Assembly: GCA_902536385.1 (NCBI GenBank)
Contig: CACAWY010000001.1
Span: 1 to 64,000 of the forward strand
DNA: 64,000 nt
Direction: 5' to 3'
Source of the DNA: an uncultured Pelagibacteraceae bacterium
GTDB taxonomy: Bacteria; Pseudomonadota; Alphaproteobacteria; Pelagibacterales; Pelagibacteraceae
This document shows positions 17,883 to 28,336 of this stretch, piece after piece. Below the pieces are notes generated by a model. It had not been told where the DNA came from. It saw only the letters and a list, made by a program, of their open reading frames with translations, and did not search any database. The stretch's first letter is position 1. Each line of letters opens with the position of its first letter. The translations under genes and the position numbers were made by a program.

Positions 17883-18842
17883 ATGCATGGTATAAAATTT
17901 TATAAATTTTTTACATTAATTTTAAGTATATTTTTTTTTACAACGTTGAATGCAGAAGAAGAAGAAATTTATCTTAAATCTATCTCTGATCAAATTCAAG
18001 TAATCACTAAAGATCTTAAAACTTTAGAAAAAGCTGTATATCAAAAATCTGACATCTCACAGATTGGAAATTCGAATTCAATCAAATCTGATGGATTAAA
18101 CGAAGACATTCTGACAAAACATCTTTTAAAATTAAATGAAATTGAAGATCAATTTAGAATGCTTACAAATAAGTTCGAAGAGGTAAATTTTAAATTAGAC
18201 AAGTTATCAACTCGAGTAACTAAAATTCAATCTGATACACAATTAAGATTTGCTGATATCGAGGGATCATCTAGCGAAGATATAAAAAAAGAGCAAAATA
18301 TTTTACCTGGATCCTCTAAACCACAAGATTTTGGAGCTACGCCAGCCTACCAGACTTCAAGTTTGCCGAAAGAACAAAAAATTACTTCAGTTGAAAGTGC
18401 TCAAACCGTTATAACCGAAGAACCTGAAAAAAAAGTTTCAGTTCTTCCAAATAAACCTGCGGAAGAGCAATATGAATTTGCTGTAAGCTTTATGAAAGTT
18501 GGAGATTATGAAACGGCTGAATTTGCATTGAGAGAATTTATAGAAAAAAACAAAGATCATGATTTAGCTGGAAGTGCTCAATATTGGTATGGAGAGACTT
18601 TTAGGATAAGGCAACTTTACTCTGATGCAGCTACAGCATATTTAGATGGCTATCAAAATTATCCGAAAAGTAAAAAAGCTCCAGATAATCTCCTTAAATT
18701 AGGTATGACAATGGTACAACTTGGAGAAAAAGATCAAGGATGCAAAATGATTTTGGGGTTGAAAAAAGAATACCCAAAAGCAAGCAAGTCTGTGTTACAA
18801 AAAGCTCAATATGAGCAAAAAAAATTCAAATGCAAATCTTAA
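17883..18842 (+). CDS. cpoB: Cell division coordinator CpoB (YbgF)
   Basis: Periplasmic protein that works with TolA to coordinate peptidoglycan synthesis with outer-membrane constriction. The 319 residues comprise a signal peptide (about 1-24, cleavage near LNAEEEE), an N-terminal coiled coil (about 85-125), a Pro/Gln-rich linker and C-terminal TPR repeats from about 195 (EQYEFAVSFMKVGDYETAE, SAQYWYGETFRIRQLYSDAA, DNLLKLGMTMVQLGEKDQG). Its 3' end overlaps tilS by 32 bases. Confidence 0.92.
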   Translation: MHGIKFYKFFTLILSIFFFTTLNAEEEEIYLKSISDQIQVITKDLKTLEKAVYQKSDISQIGNSNSIKSDGLNEDILTKHLLKLNEIEDQFRMLTNKFEEVNFKLDKLSTRVTKIQSDTQLRFADIEGSSSEDIKKEQNILPGSSKPQDFGATPAYQTSSLPKEQKITSVESAQTVITEEPEKKVSVLPNKPAEEQYEFAVSFMKVGDYETAEFALREFIEKNKDHDLAGSAQYWYGETFRIRQLYSDAATAYLDGYQNYPKSKKAPDNLLKLGMTMVQLGEKDQGCKMILGLKKEYPKASKSVLQKAQYEQKKFKCKS

Positions 18843-19833
18843 AAATATTTTTGAGAACTCAAAAGATTTAATTAATATTTTTTTAAATTTTAAAAAAAAT
18901 CTTTTAGGCCTAAAGAGTAAAAGTTTTGTAGTAGCTGTATCAGGAGGTCCCGACAGTTTAGCTTTAGCGTCCCTAACTAAAGCTTTAAGCATCGATAATA
19001 AATTTTTATTTCACTATGTTTTAATCAATCACAATATTAGAAAAAATTCATTAAAAGAGGCTTTTCAAGTAAAAAAATTACTTAATAAATTTGGTATTAA
19101 GTTAAATGTAATAAATAATAAAAAAAAAATAACTAAAAATGTTCAAGGAGAGGCCAGAAAAGTAAGATATAAAAACTTGATAGATTTTTCAAAAAAAAGC
19201 GGATCTAAGATAATAATTACGGCACATAATTTAGAAGATCAAGTTGAGACTTTTTTAATAAGGCTTTCTAGAGGAAGTGGACTCACTGGTCTATCTTCTA
19301 TGTCAACTTTAACAAAATTAGAAAAAAATTTTTTCTTATATAGACCTTTACTAGATGTCCAAAAAAAATTTTTAATTGAAATATCGAAAAAAACGTTTAA
19401 AAAATATTTTAAAGATCCTTCGAATTCAAATCGAAAATATCTCAGAGCGAAAATTAGAAATCTAAGAATTCCTCTGAAAAAGAGTGGGATCGAATATGAT
19501 CAAATTATTAAATCTATTAAAAATTTAGCATCTAGCAAAGCCACAATTGATAAATATTTTAAAGCCTCATTAAAGGACATTATTAAAAAAAAAACAAAAA
19601 ACGATGTTGAAATTAACTTTAATAAATTCTCAAAAATAAATATTGAATTTAAAATAAGAATTATTAACGAAGCTATAAAGAAATTAAAAGGTAATTATTA
19701 TAATTTGAGGTCAAAAAAAGTCATAAGTTTGATAGATAGAATACAAAGCAAAAAATTTAAAAGAACTACTCTCGGAGGCTGTATATTCTCCAGAAAAAAA
19801 GAATTTTTAAGCTTAAAAATTGAGAAAACTTAG
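18811..19833 (+). CDS. tilS: tRNA(Ile)-lysidine synthase
   Basis: Attaches lysine to C34 of the CAU-anticodon tRNA-Ile so that it reads AUA; AUA is frequent in this AT-rich coding. The PP-loop SGGPDS lies at 44-49, followed by HNLEDQVETFLIRLSRGSG. The 340-residue product is highly Lys-rich with a short C-terminal part. The start at 18811 lies inside cpoB (32-base overlap); a later start would remove little before the PP-loop, so the exact start is uncertain. tilS before ftsH is a conserved order. Confidence 0.9.
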   Translation: MSKKNSNANLKNIFENSKDLINIFLNFKKNLLGLKSKSFVVAVSGGPDSLALASLTKALSIDNKFLFHYVLINHNIRKNSLKEAFQVKKLLNKFGIKLNVINNKKKITKNVQGEARKVRYKNLIDFSKKSGSKIIITAHNLEDQVETFLIRLSRGSGLTGLSSMSTLTKLEKNFFLYRPLLDVQKKFLIEISKKTFKKYFKDPSNSNRKYLRAKIRNLRIPLKKSGIEYDQIIKSIKNLASSKATIDKYFKASLKDIIKKKTKNDVEINFNKFSKINIEFKIRIINEAIKKLKGNYYNLRSKKVISLIDRIQSKKFKRTTLGGCIFSRKKEFLSLKIEKT

Positions 19834-19929
19834 AATTTAGTCAAAATTCGATATATTTTGTCTTATTTACAACTAAATATTAATTAAAATATACTTGTTA
19901 TATTAATTTAAATGCTTATTTAAAAATAT

Positions 19930-21825
19930 ATGAACGTTAAAAATTTAGTGATGTGGGTAATAATTGTCCTTCTCTCTGTAGGGCTTTTTAATATGTTTCA
20001 AGACCCAAATAAAGTAAATTCTAATCAAGACTCTCTTTCTTTTTCCAACTTTTTAAATGAGGTAGAAGCTGGAAGGGTAGTTGAGGTTCAAATACAAGGA
20101 AACAATATTTCAGGTGTGTTATCAGATGGAAAATCATTTAAAACATATTCACCAAATTATCCAGAATTAGTCGATAAACTTTCTTCTAATGGTGTAACAA
20201 TTGTCGCCACTCCTAAAGAAGATAAAATGCCATCATTACTAGGAATACTTTTATCTTGGTTTCCTATGCTTCTATTAATAGGTGTTTGGATATTCTTTAT
20301 GCGTCAGATGCAAGGAGGAAAAGGTGGAGCCATGGGCTTTGGAAGATCTAAAGCAAAATTGTTAAATGAGGCTCAAGGTAAAGTAACTTTTAATGATGTA
20401 GCTGGTGTAGAAGAAGCAAAAGAAGAAGTAGAAGAAATAGTAGAATTTTTGAAAGACCCAAAAAAATTTAGTAGGCTTGGGGGAAAAATACCAAAAGGAG
20501 CACTTCTTATTGGCCCGCCAGGAACTGGTAAAACATTATTAGCTAAAGCAATCGCAGGTGAAGCAAACGTTCCATTTTTTTCAATTTCAGGCTCTGACTT
20601 TGTAGAAATGTTTGTTGGCGTAGGAGCCTCAAGAGTAAGAGACATGTTTGAACAAGGCAAGAAACATTCTCCTTGTATAATTTTTATAGACGAAATAGAT
20701 GCTGTAGGAAGAAGCAGGGGAGCCGGACTTGGCGGTGGTAATGACGAAAGAGAGCAAACATTAAATCAGCTTTTAGTTGAGATGGACGGATTTGATACAA
20801 ATGAAGGAATTATTTTAATTGCTGCAACTAACAGACCAGATGTTTTAGATCCAGCTCTATTACGACCAGGAAGATTTGATAGACAGGTTGTGGTTGCGAA
20901 CCCAGATATAATTGGACGAGAAGCTATTTTAAAAGTACATGTAAAAAAAATTAACACAGGTCCAGATGTAAAATTAAGAACAGTGGCAAGGGGTACTCCA
21001 GGTTTTTCAGGTGCTGATTTAGCAAATCTTATTAATGAGTCTGCTTTACTTGCTGCAAGAAAAAATAAAAGAGTTGTTACTATGTCTGACATAGAAGAAG
21101 CAAAAGATAAAGTGATGATGGGCGCAGAAAGAAGATCTATGGTTATGTCAGAGGATGAAAAAAAACTGACTGCTTATCATGAAGGAGGTCACGCAATCGT
21201 CGCCTTAAACGAAAAAGCATCTGATCCAATTCATAAAGCAACTATTATACCTAGAGGAAGAGCTTTAGGAATGGTTATGCGGCTTCCAGAAAGAGACCAA
21301 TTATCTGTGACGAGAGAAAAAATGCATTCAGATATTGCAGTAGCTATGGGAGGAAGGATCGCTGAAGAAATAATCTTTGGTCATGATAAAGTCACATCAG
21401 GTGCCTCTTCAGATATTGATATGGTTACAAAAATGGCAAAAAACATGGTTACAAAATATGGAATGAGCACTGAGCTAGGGACTATTGCTTACGGTGAGAA
21501 TGAAGAGGAAGTATTTTTAGGAAGGTCTGTAACGAAACAACAAAACATGTCTGAAGAAACTGCAAAAAAAATAGACGCAGAAGTAAAAAAAATTGTCGAT
21601 AAAGGTTATGAAAGAGCCAAGAAGGTGCTAACCGAAAAAATTGATGACTTACATAAAATTGCAAAAGCTTTACTTATTTATGAAACTTTGTCAGGAGATG
21701 AAATAAGAGACCTTATTTTAAAAGATATCAAACCTACAAGATCATTTAAAGAAGATGAAAATGAAGATGGAAAATCTTCATCAGCTTTAGGTTCGCTCGG
21801 ATTAAAACCAAAACCAGCTATTTAG
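19930..21825 (+). CDS. ftsH: ATP-dependent zinc metalloprotease FtsH
   Basis: Membrane-anchored AAA+ protease that degrades misfolded membrane proteins and short-lived regulators such as sigma-32 (rpoH lies at 26326). The 631 residues have two membrane helices (about 5-21 and 103-124), Walker A GPPGTGKT (195-202), Walker B IIFIDEID (250-257), the second region of homology [19 protein letters not shown] and the zinc motif HEGGH (417-421). The 96-base upstream gap contains AT-rich promoter-like sequence but no clear consensus. Confidence 0.98.
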   Translation: MNVKNLVMWVIIVLLSVGLFNMFQDPNKVNSNQDSLSFSNFLNEVEAGRVVEVQIQGNNISGVLSDGKSFKTYSPNYPELVDKLSSNGVTIVATPKEDKMPSLLGILLSWFPMLLLIGVWIFFMRQMQGGKGGAMGFGRSKAKLLNEAQGKVTFNDVAGVEEAKEEVEEIVEFLKDPKKFSRLGGKIPKGALLIGPPGTGKTLLAKAIAGEANVPFFSISGSDFVEMFVGVGASRVRDMFEQGKKHSPCIIFIDEIDAVGRSRGAGLGGGNDEREQTLNQLLVEMDGFDTNEGIILIAATNRPDVLDPALLRPGRFDRQVVVANPDIIGREAILKVHVKKINTGPDVKLRTVARGTPGFSGADLANLINESALLAARKNKRVVTMSDIEEAKDKVMMGAERRSMVMSEDEKKLTAYHEGGHAIVALNEKASDPIHKATIIPRGRALGMVMRLPERDQLSVTREKMHSDIAVAMGGRIAEEIIFGHDKVTSGASSDIDMVTKMAKNMVTKYGMSTELGTIAYGENEEEVFLGRSVTKQQNMSEETAKKIDAEVKKIVDKGYERAKKVLTEKIDDLHKIAKALLIYETLSGDEIRDLILKDIKPTRSFKEDENEDGKSSSALGSLGLKPKPAI

Positions 21826-21830
21826 AAATA

Positions 21831-22892
21831 ATGATTAAATATTACACTAGAGCGTGTAATTTTTATTATGGCAAAAAAGCTCAAGAATTAATCAATAAAA
21901 AAAAGGCCCTACCATTATGTGGAATAAAAAACTATGCGTTTGATAGATTAGAAATTATTCAAAGAAAAAATAGTAAAATCACAAGCCAGATAATTCATTT
22001 TAAGGATATAAATGATTTAGAAATAAAAAAAAAAAGAAAAATTAAAAAAGACTTAAAAAAGATTACTCTAAAAAGAAAAAATTTTCTCAAATTTGTAAAT
22101 TTTTTAGAACCATCAATAATGGGTATCCTGAATTTAACGCCTGACAGTTTCTCAGATGGTGGAAAATTCAATTCACCAATTAAATCATTTAAACAAATAT
22201 CAAAGATGATAGAAGATGGTGCTTCAATTATTGATATTGGTGGAGAATCAACAAGGCCAGGTTCAAAAAATATTAATGAAAATATTGAATGGAAAAGAAT
22301 ACAAAAAGTCATAAAAAATTTTAAAAAGAAATATAAAAAAACTTGTCTTTCTATTGATACAAGAAAGTCCTCAATTATGTTTAAAAGTTTGAGTTATGGA
22401 GCGGATTTAATTAATGATGTCTCAGGATTTGATTTTGATAAAAATTCGTTGAATAAGATTAGCGATTTTAAAGTTTCAAAAGTTTTACACCATATGCAGG
22501 GCACACCAAATACAATGCAGCTTAAACCAACTTATACAAATGTTTTGTTAGATATTTATGATTTTTTCGAAAAAAATATTAAAGACAAATTTATTGGTAG
22601 GAACATAATACTAGACCCTGGGATTGGCTTCGGTAAAACTTTGAAACATAATTTGACTTTAATTTCTAAAATATCTCTGTTTCATAGTTTAGGTCTACCA
22701 ATTTTAGTAGGCACTTCTAGAAAAAGATTTATAAATCAAATATCTGGAAGATATGATAGTGAGGATAGAATAGGAGGGACACTTGCTTCTGTTCTTTATT
22801 TGTTATCACAAGGAGTTCAAATTTTTAGAGTTCATGATGTAAAAGAGGTAAAACAAGGAATTTTGGTTTTTAGAAAAATATTATTAAGTTAA
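21831..22892 (+). CDS. folP: Dihydropteroate synthase
   Basis: Joins p-aminobenzoate to dihydropterin diphosphate in folate synthesis. The catalytic barrel begins near residue 96 with GILNLTPDSFSDGG (98-111) and DIGGESTRPGS. About 90 residues precede it (YYTRACNFYYGKKA, LPLCGIKNYAFDRLEII); a comparable extension occurs in other alphaproteobacterial FolP, so it is unlikely to be a start error. The stop overlaps the glmM ATG by one base. Confidence 0.94.
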   Translation: MIKYYTRACNFYYGKKAQELINKKKALPLCGIKNYAFDRLEIIQRKNSKITSQIIHFKDINDLEIKKKRKIKKDLKKITLKRKNFLKFVNFLEPSIMGILNLTPDSFSDGGKFNSPIKSFKQISKMIEDGASIIDIGGESTRPGSKNINENIEWKRIQKVIKNFKKKYKKTCLSIDTRKSSIMFKSLSYGADLINDVSGFDFDKNSLNKISDFKVSKVLHHMQGTPNTMQLKPTYTNVLLDIYDFFEKNIKDKFIGRNIILDPGIGFGKTLKHNLTLISKISLFHSLGLPILVGTSRKRFINQISGRYDSEDRIGGTLASVLYLLSQGVQIFRVHDVKEVKQGILVFRKILLS

Positions 22893-24223
22893 TGAAAAAT
22901 AAATACTTCGGAACAGACGGAATTAGAGGAACAGTCAATACAGGCAATATAACAGGAGAAAAATTCTTTAAATTTGGACTTGCTTCTGGAACTTATTTCA
23001 AAAATCAAAAAAAAACCAAACAAGTTGCAATAATTGCTAAGGACACAAGACTTTCGGGTTATACACTAGAGCCGGCACTAGTCTCAGGTTTAGTTTCTGG
23101 TGGTATGCATGTCTTAACACTTGGGCCATTACCAACGAATGGACTTGCAATGTTAACAAAATCCATGAAAGCTAATATGGGAATTATGATTACAGCTTCC
23201 CATAATCCTTTTTTTGATAATGGGCTTAAACTTTTCGGTCCAGACGGTATGAAATTATCCGATAAAATAGAAAAAAAAATTGAAAAACTAATTGATAAAA
23301 ATATTGGAACTCATCTTTCAAATCCAAAATATTTAGGAAGAGTTAAAAGATTAGAAGATGGCAACGAAAGATATATTAAAATACTTAAAAACAACTTTCC
23401 CAAAAATTTTCACTTAAAAGGTATGAAAATCGTTTTAGATTGTGCAAATGGTGCAGGATATAAAGCTGCCCCAAAACTTCTACGGCAATTAGGTGCAAAA
23501 ATAATCTTAATTGGCGATAAACCGAATGGTTTAAATATAAATAAAAATTGTGGCTCAACTCATCCTTCAAGAATTAAATATACAGTTAAAAAAAATAAAG
23601 CCCATGTAGGTATTTCATTTGATGGGGATGCTGATCGAGTAATTATGTGTGATGAAAAAGGCAAAATAATAGATGGGGATCAAATAATTGCAATGTTGGC
23701 TCTAAGATGGAAAATGAAAAAAATTTTAAAAGGGGGAGTTATAGGAACTTTGATGTCTAATTATGGATTAGAAAAGCTTCTAAAAAGACAAAAAATAAAA
23801 TTTTTTAGATCTAAGGTAGGAGACAGGTATGTTAAAGAAAAAATGAAAAAATTAAATTTTAATTTAGGTGGTGAACAATCTGGTCATATTATACTAGGTA
23901 AATTCGCAACCACAGGAGATGGATTATTGGTAGCCTTAGAAGTATTATTTTCACTTAGAAAAAAAAGGAAAGCTAGCAAACTACTAAATGTTTTTCGACC
24001 AATGCCTCAGATTTTGGAAAATATAACAGTTAAAGACAAAGAAGTGATAAGCAAAAGCAAATGTAAAATTGCAATAAAAAAGGCTAACCAAATAATGGGA
24101 AACAAGGGTAGAATTTTGGTGAGAAAATCTGGAACTGAGCCAAAAATAAGAATTATGGCAGAGTCTGATAATAAAAATTTAATTCTAAAATGCATTAAGC
24201 TTATTAAGAAATCGATAAAATAA
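22892..24223 (+). CDS. glmM: Phosphoglucosamine mutase
   Basis: Makes glucosamine 1-phosphate for UDP-GlcNAc and thus cell wall and lipopolysaccharide. The 443-residue protein shows FGTDGIRG (6-13), phosphoserine Ser103 in TASHNPF, the metal loop DGDADR near 244 and RKSGTEPKIRIM near the C-terminus. It is coupled to folP and followed after one base by thiD, preserving the ftsH-folP-glmM order common in proteobacteria. Confidence 0.97.
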   Translation: MKNKYFGTDGIRGTVNTGNITGEKFFKFGLASGTYFKNQKKTKQVAIIAKDTRLSGYTLEPALVSGLVSGGMHVLTLGPLPTNGLAMLTKSMKANMGIMITASHNPFFDNGLKLFGPDGMKLSDKIEKKIEKLIDKNIGTHLSNPKYLGRVKRLEDGNERYIKILKNNFPKNFHLKGMKIVLDCANGAGYKAAPKLLRQLGAKIILIGDKPNGLNINKNCGSTHPSRIKYTVKKNKAHVGISFDGDADRVIMCDEKGKIIDGDQIIAMLALRWKMKKILKGGVIGTLMSNYGLEKLLKRQKIKFFRSKVGDRYVKEKMKKLNFNLGGEQSGHIILGKFATTGDGLLVALEVLFSLRKKRKASKLLNVFRPMPQILENITVKDKEVISKSKCKIAIKKANQIMGNKGRILVRKSGTEPKIRIMAESDNKNLILKCIKLIKKSIK

Positions 24224-24224
24224 A

Positions 24225-25037
24225 TTGAAAACTAGATCAAAAATTTTAATTATAGCAGGATCAGACTCTTCAGGAGGAGCTGGTATTCAAGCTGATATAA
24301 AAACAGTCACTTCATTGGGAAGTTATGCAATGACAGCAATAACAGCTATAACTGCACAAAATACTACTGGGGTAAAATCAATTACAAAAATAAATCCAAA
24401 AAAAATAGAAGAACAAATATTATTTACTTGCAAAGATATTTATCCTGATGCAATTAAAATTGGAATGCTAAGTTCTTCAGAAATAATAAAATCGGTATTA
24501 ACAGTTTTAAAAATAATAAAACTTAAAAAAATTATATTAGACCCGGTCATGGTTGCAAAAGGGGGAGCTAAACTTATAAATGAAAAAGCAATCAATTTAT
24601 TAAAAAATAGATTAATAAAAAAAACTTATTTAATTACACCCAATATACCTGAGGCAGAAGTACTTACTAATATGAAAATCCGAAATCAAAAAGATATGAT
24701 TATTGCAGGAAATATTTTATTGAAATTAGGCGCAAAGAATATTTTGTTAAAAGGAGGTCACTTAAATTCAAAATACGTGAAAGATATCTTATTTATTGGA
24801 AAAAAAATAAAAATATTTAAAAATAAAAAGATAAAAACAAAAAACACTCATGGTACTGGATGTACTTTATCTAGTGCAATTGCAACTTTTTTATCATGTG
24901 GAAAACCAATAAAGAAATCTTGTGAGTTAGGAATTAAATATGTTAACCAAGCTATAAAATCAAACCTAAAATATGGAAAAGGACATGGGCCAGTAAATCA
25001 CTTGAATTCTTTTAAATTAAATAAGAAATTTTTATAA
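24225..25037 (+). CDS. thiD: Hydroxymethylpyrimidine/phosphomethylpyrimidine kinase
   Basis: Phosphorylates the pyrimidine half of thiamine twice; in organisms without ThiC it allows use of salvaged HMP. The 270-residue ribokinase-like fold has [29 protein letters not shown] and the anion-hole motif [11 protein letters not shown]. The start codon is TTG at 24225, directly after the glmM stop; no ATG lies in the first part of the conserved domain. The stop overlaps the purA start by one base. Confidence 0.94.
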   Translation: MKTRSKILIIAGSDSSGGAGIQADIKTVTSLGSYAMTAITAITAQNTTGVKSITKINPKKIEEQILFTCKDIYPDAIKIGMLSSSEIIKSVLTVLKIIKLKKIILDPVMVAKGGAKLINEKAINLLKNRLIKKTYLITPNIPEAEVLTNMKIRNQKDMIIAGNILLKLGAKNILLKGGHLNSKYVKDILFIGKKIKIFKNKKIKTKNTHGTGCTLSSAIATFLSCGKPIKKSCELGIKYVNQAIKSNLKYGKGHGPVNHLNSFKLNKKFL

Positions 25038-26329
25038 TGAAAAATGTTGTAGTCGTAGGTTCACAATGGGGAGACGAAGGTAAAGGCAAAATCGTTGATT
25101 GGTTATCTAGTGAAGCTGATGTAGTTGTTCGTTTTCAAGGTGGGCATAATGCAGGACATACATTAGTAATAGATAAAAAAGTATTTAAATTAAGGTTGCT
25201 TCCATCTGGAATAGTGAGAGAAGGAAAGATTTCTATTCTTGGCAATGGAGTGGTGATAGATCCGTGGGCTCTTCTTGAAGAAATTAGTGAGATTAAAAAA
25301 AAAGGAGTAAATGTAACACCAGAAAATTTTATGATTTCTGATACCGCCTCCTTGATTCTTCCGTTTCATAAGGAGATGGATGAAATAAGAGAAGATGCAG
25401 CAGGAAAATCAAAAATTGGCACTACAAGGAGAGGTATAGGTCCGTGTTATGAAGATAAGGTAGGCAGAAGATCTATAAGAGTGATGGATCTTAGATCTGA
25501 AAGTAATTTAGACAATCGTTTAGAAAATGTTTTAATGCATCATAATGCCATTAGAAAAGGTTTAAAAAAGAAAATTTATAAAAAGGAAGATTTAAAAAAA
25601 AAACTGCTAAGCATCGCGCCACAAATTTTAAAATTTGCAAAACCTATTTGGCTAGAATTAGATAAGTTTAAGAATACAAGAAAAAAAATATTGTTTGAAG
25701 GAGCACAGGGCATACTTTTAGATGTTGATCATGGAACTTATCCATACGTTACCTCATCAAATACAGTTCCTGCGATGGCAGCAACTGGCTCTGGTTCAGG
25801 ACCAGATAAAATTGGATACACATTAGGAATTACTAAAGCGTATACAACGCGAGTAGGAAGTGGACCATTTCCAACTGAATTAAAAAATAAGATAGGAAAA
25901 AGTTTAGGAAGTAGAGGAAAGGAATTTGGAACTGTAACAGCAAGAAAAAGAAGATGTGGTTGGTTTGATGGGGTTCTAGTTCGTCAAACAATTAAGATTT
26001 CAGGTATCAATGGTATTGCTCTTACAAAACTAGATGTTTTAGATGAGTTAGATGAAATTAAAATGTGTGTAGAGTACGAACTAAATGGAAAAAAACTTGA
26101 TTACCTACCTGCAGCTTCAGAGGATCAATTTAATATAAAACCAATTTATAAAACATTTCCTGGCTGGAAATCTAATACTCAAGGAATCAGAAATATGAAA
26201 GATTTACCTGAAAATGCAAAAAAATATATTTATGCTTTAGAGGATTTCATTGGAGCTAAAGTCTCTAGTATATCTACTAGTCCTGAAAGAGAAGATACAA
26301 TTTTAATTGAAGACCCTTTTAAAATTTAG
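25037..26329 (+). CDS. purA: Adenylosuccinate synthetase
   Basis: GTP-dependent step from IMP to adenylosuccinate in AMP synthesis. The 430 residues include [11 protein letters not shown] (8-18), [30 protein letters not shown] and [10 protein letters not shown]. It ends the ftsH-folP-glmM-thiD-purA run and meets rpoH tail to tail with overlapping stop codons. Confidence 0.98.
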   Translation: MKNVVVVGSQWGDEGKGKIVDWLSSEADVVVRFQGGHNAGHTLVIDKKVFKLRLLPSGIVREGKISILGNGVVIDPWALLEEISEIKKKGVNVTPENFMISDTASLILPFHKEMDEIREDAAGKSKIGTTRRGIGPCYEDKVGRRSIRVMDLRSESNLDNRLENVLMHHNAIRKGLKKKIYKKEDLKKKLLSIAPQILKFAKPIWLELDKFKNTRKKILFEGAQGILLDVDHGTYPYVTSSNTVPAMAATGSGSGPDKIGYTLGITKAYTTRVGSGPFPTELKNKIGKSLGSRGKEFGTVTARKRRCGWFDGVLVRQTIKISGINGIALTKLDVLDELDEIKMCVEYELNGKKLDYLPAASEDQFNIKPIYKTFPGWKSNTQGIRNMKDLPENAKKYIYALEDFIGAKVSSISTSPEREDTILIEDPFKI

Positions 26330-27222
26330 TTAGCAGGTAATAAGTTTTTCGAATTTCTTTGGTTAATCATGATCTTTTGTAATTTTTCAAAAGCTTTAGT
26401 TTCTATTTGTCTTATTCGCTCCCTACTTATATTATATTTTTTACTTAATTCCTCGAGCGTCATTGGATTTTCCGATAGTCTCCTAGCAGTAATTATTTCT
26501 TTTTCTCTGTCGTTTAAACTATTCATTGCGCTTTTTAACAAATCTTTTTTTTCTTCAAATTCTTGTTTTTGAGAAACAGCCAACTCTTGATCTAAACTTT
26601 CATCTGGTAGCCAATCTTGCCACTCATCTGGCTGACCTTGTTTAATTGGGTCATTAAGGGATTTTTCTTGACCCATCATTCTTCTATTCATATTTACAAC
26701 TTCGCTTGAGTCCACATCTAATCTTTTTGAAATTTCTTTAACCTGATCTTCTTTTAGGTCCCCTTCTTGACCAGGTGCTATTTGATTTTTTATTTTTTTC
26801 AAATTAAAAAAAAGTTTTTTCTGCGCAGAGGTTGTGCCCATTTTTACTAAACTCCATGATCTTAAAACATACTCTTGTATCGCTGCTTTTATCCACCACA
26901 TTGCATATGTTGCTAGTCTAAAACCTTTGTCCGGGTCAAATTTTTTAACTGCTTGCATTAAACCTAGATTACCTTCAGATATCAATTCATTTACAGGTAA
27001 ACCATATCCTCGATATCCCATAGCTATTTTAGCGACTAATCTTAAATGACTTGTGACTAGTTTATGTGCCGATTGTAAATTTCCATTTTCTCTCCAATTT
27101 TTTGCTAGCATATATTCTTCTTCTGCATCAAGCATTGGAAATTTTTTAATTTGAGATAAATAAACAGACAAACCCCCAACAGACGGTGTCGGCAGATTGT
27201 TTATTTGATTATTTTTTTCCAT
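26326..27222 (-). CDS. rpoH: RNA polymerase sigma factor RpoH (sigma-32)
   Basis: Directs transcription of heat-shock genes. The 298 residues show region 2 ([58 protein letters not shown]), an RpoH-box-like segment after it ([16 protein letters not shown]), and region 4 helix-turn-helix ([20 protein letters not shown]). The Q..KLFFNL.. box distinguishes RpoH from the housekeeping RpoD. It follows rluD by 30 bases, the conserved alphaproteobacterial order. Confidence 0.95.
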   Translation of the reverse strand: MEKNNQINNLPTPSVGGLSVYLSQIKKFPMLDAEEEYMLAKNWRENGNLQSAHKLVTSHLRLVAKIAMGYRGYGLPVNELISEGNLGLMQAVKKFDPDKGFRLATYAMWWIKAAIQEYVLRSWSLVKMGTTSAQKKLFFNLKKIKNQIAPGQEGDLKEDQVKEISKRLDVDSSEVVNMNRRMMGQEKSLNDPIKQGQPDEWQDWLPDESLDQELAVSQKQEFEEKKDLLKSAMNSLNDREKEIITARRLSENPMTLEELSKKYNISRERIRQIETKAFEKLQKIMINQRNSKNLLPAN

Positions 27223-27252
27223 AAAAAATAAATATATATTTTATTTTTTTTT

Positions 27253-28233
27253 TCAACTATTAAGATTTTTAAGTAAATTCAACATTTTTTTAAAGTCACT
27301 TGGTAAATCTGATCTGAATTTAGTCCACTTATTTTTTGTTGGGTGTATGAATTCTAAAGTTTGAGCATGCAAAACCTGACCCGTTAATTCATTCAATAAA
27401 GTAGAAAATTTTTTGTTAATTTTTTTAAATTTAGGTATTTTCTTTCCATATTTTTTATCCCCTAAAATTGAGACTCCTTTGTGTTTTAAGTGAACTCTTA
27501 TTTGATGAGTTCTTCCGGTTTCAAGTTCACATTCCACAAGACTAATTTTTGGAATATCTTTACCAAAAAATGTCATGACTGTTTTATAGTTAGTAATAGC
27601 TTTTTTACCAGATATCTCACTTACAGTCATTAGTTGTCTATGTCTCTTATTTCTTGAAATTAAAGTTTCTATTCTTCCTTTTAATGGTCTGACTACGCCC
27701 CACACTAAACACATATACTTTCTTTTAATCGTATGATCACTGAACTGTTTTCCTAGATTAGAATGTGATAAATTATTTTTGGCTATTACTAAAAGACCAC
27801 TTGTATCTTTATCAATTCTATGCACTATTCCTGGTCTCTGACTACCACTGATATTTGATAAGTTATTTTTATATTTGAAAGCTAAAGCATTAGCTAAGGT
27901 ATTCTCTAAATTTCCAGCTCCTGGATGAACCACTAAACCTTTTTGTTTATTTATAACTAAAATATCTTTATCTTCAAAAATAATACTTAGATTAATTTTT
28001 TTCGGAACAAGTTTTTGCTCCTCTTTATAAATTAGTTTAATTGTTACATTATCATTAATTTTTAATCTTGCTGATGGTGACGTAATTACCTTTTTATTTA
28101 TTTTGCAATAACGCCCCTTTATTAATTTTTTTATATATGTACGTGTAAAACTTGTAATTTTTTTTGATAAAAAAACATCAGCTCTATCCCCATCATTATT
28201 TTTATTTACTAATAAATTTATTGTATTTTTCAT
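27253..28233 (-). CDS. rluD: 23S rRNA pseudouridine synthase, RluD/RluC family
   Basis: Converts uridines of 23S rRNA (RluD: helix 69) to pseudouridine. The 326 residues have an N-terminal S4 RNA-binding domain (about 15-75) and the catalytic domain with HRIDKDTSGLL (138-148; Asp141 catalytic) and GRTHQIRVHLKHKG. Position before rpoH fits rluD; exact target sites are inferred from the family. Confidence 0.93.
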   Translation of the reverse strand: MKNTINLLVNKNNDGDRADVFLSKKITSFTRTYIKKLIKGRYCKINKKVITSPSARLKINDNVTIKLIYKEEQKLVPKKINLSIIFEDKDILVINKQKGLVVHPGAGNLENTLANALAFKYKNNLSNISGSQRPGIVHRIDKDTSGLLVIAKNNLSHSNLGKQFSDHTIKRKYMCLVWGVVRPLKGRIETLISRNKRHRQLMTVSEISGKKAITNYKTVMTFFGKDIPKISLVECELETGRTHQIRVHLKHKGVSILGDKKYGKKIPKFKKINKKFSTLLNELTGQVLHAQTLEFIHPTKNKWTKFRSDLPSDFKKMLNLLKNLNS

Positions 28234-28256
28234 AAATTAATTTAAAATTAAATTTT

Positions 28257-28334
28257 GCGCCGGTAGCTTCAACTGGATAGAGCGCCGGATTTCGGCTCCG
28301 GAGGTTATGGGTTCGACTCCTATCCGGCGCACCA
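28257..28334 (+). tRNA. tRNA-Arg (TCG)
   Basis: Full cloverleaf of 78 bases with encoded CCA: acceptor GCGCCGG/CCGGCGC, anticodon stem CCGGA/TCCGG with loop TTTCGGC giving anticodon UCG, and T-arm ATGGG-TTCGACT-CCTAT. The D-stem contains one G-U pair. The stop codon of the minus-strand GT17 gene lies two bases beyond the CCA end. Confidence 0.95.
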
Positions 28335-28336
28335 AT

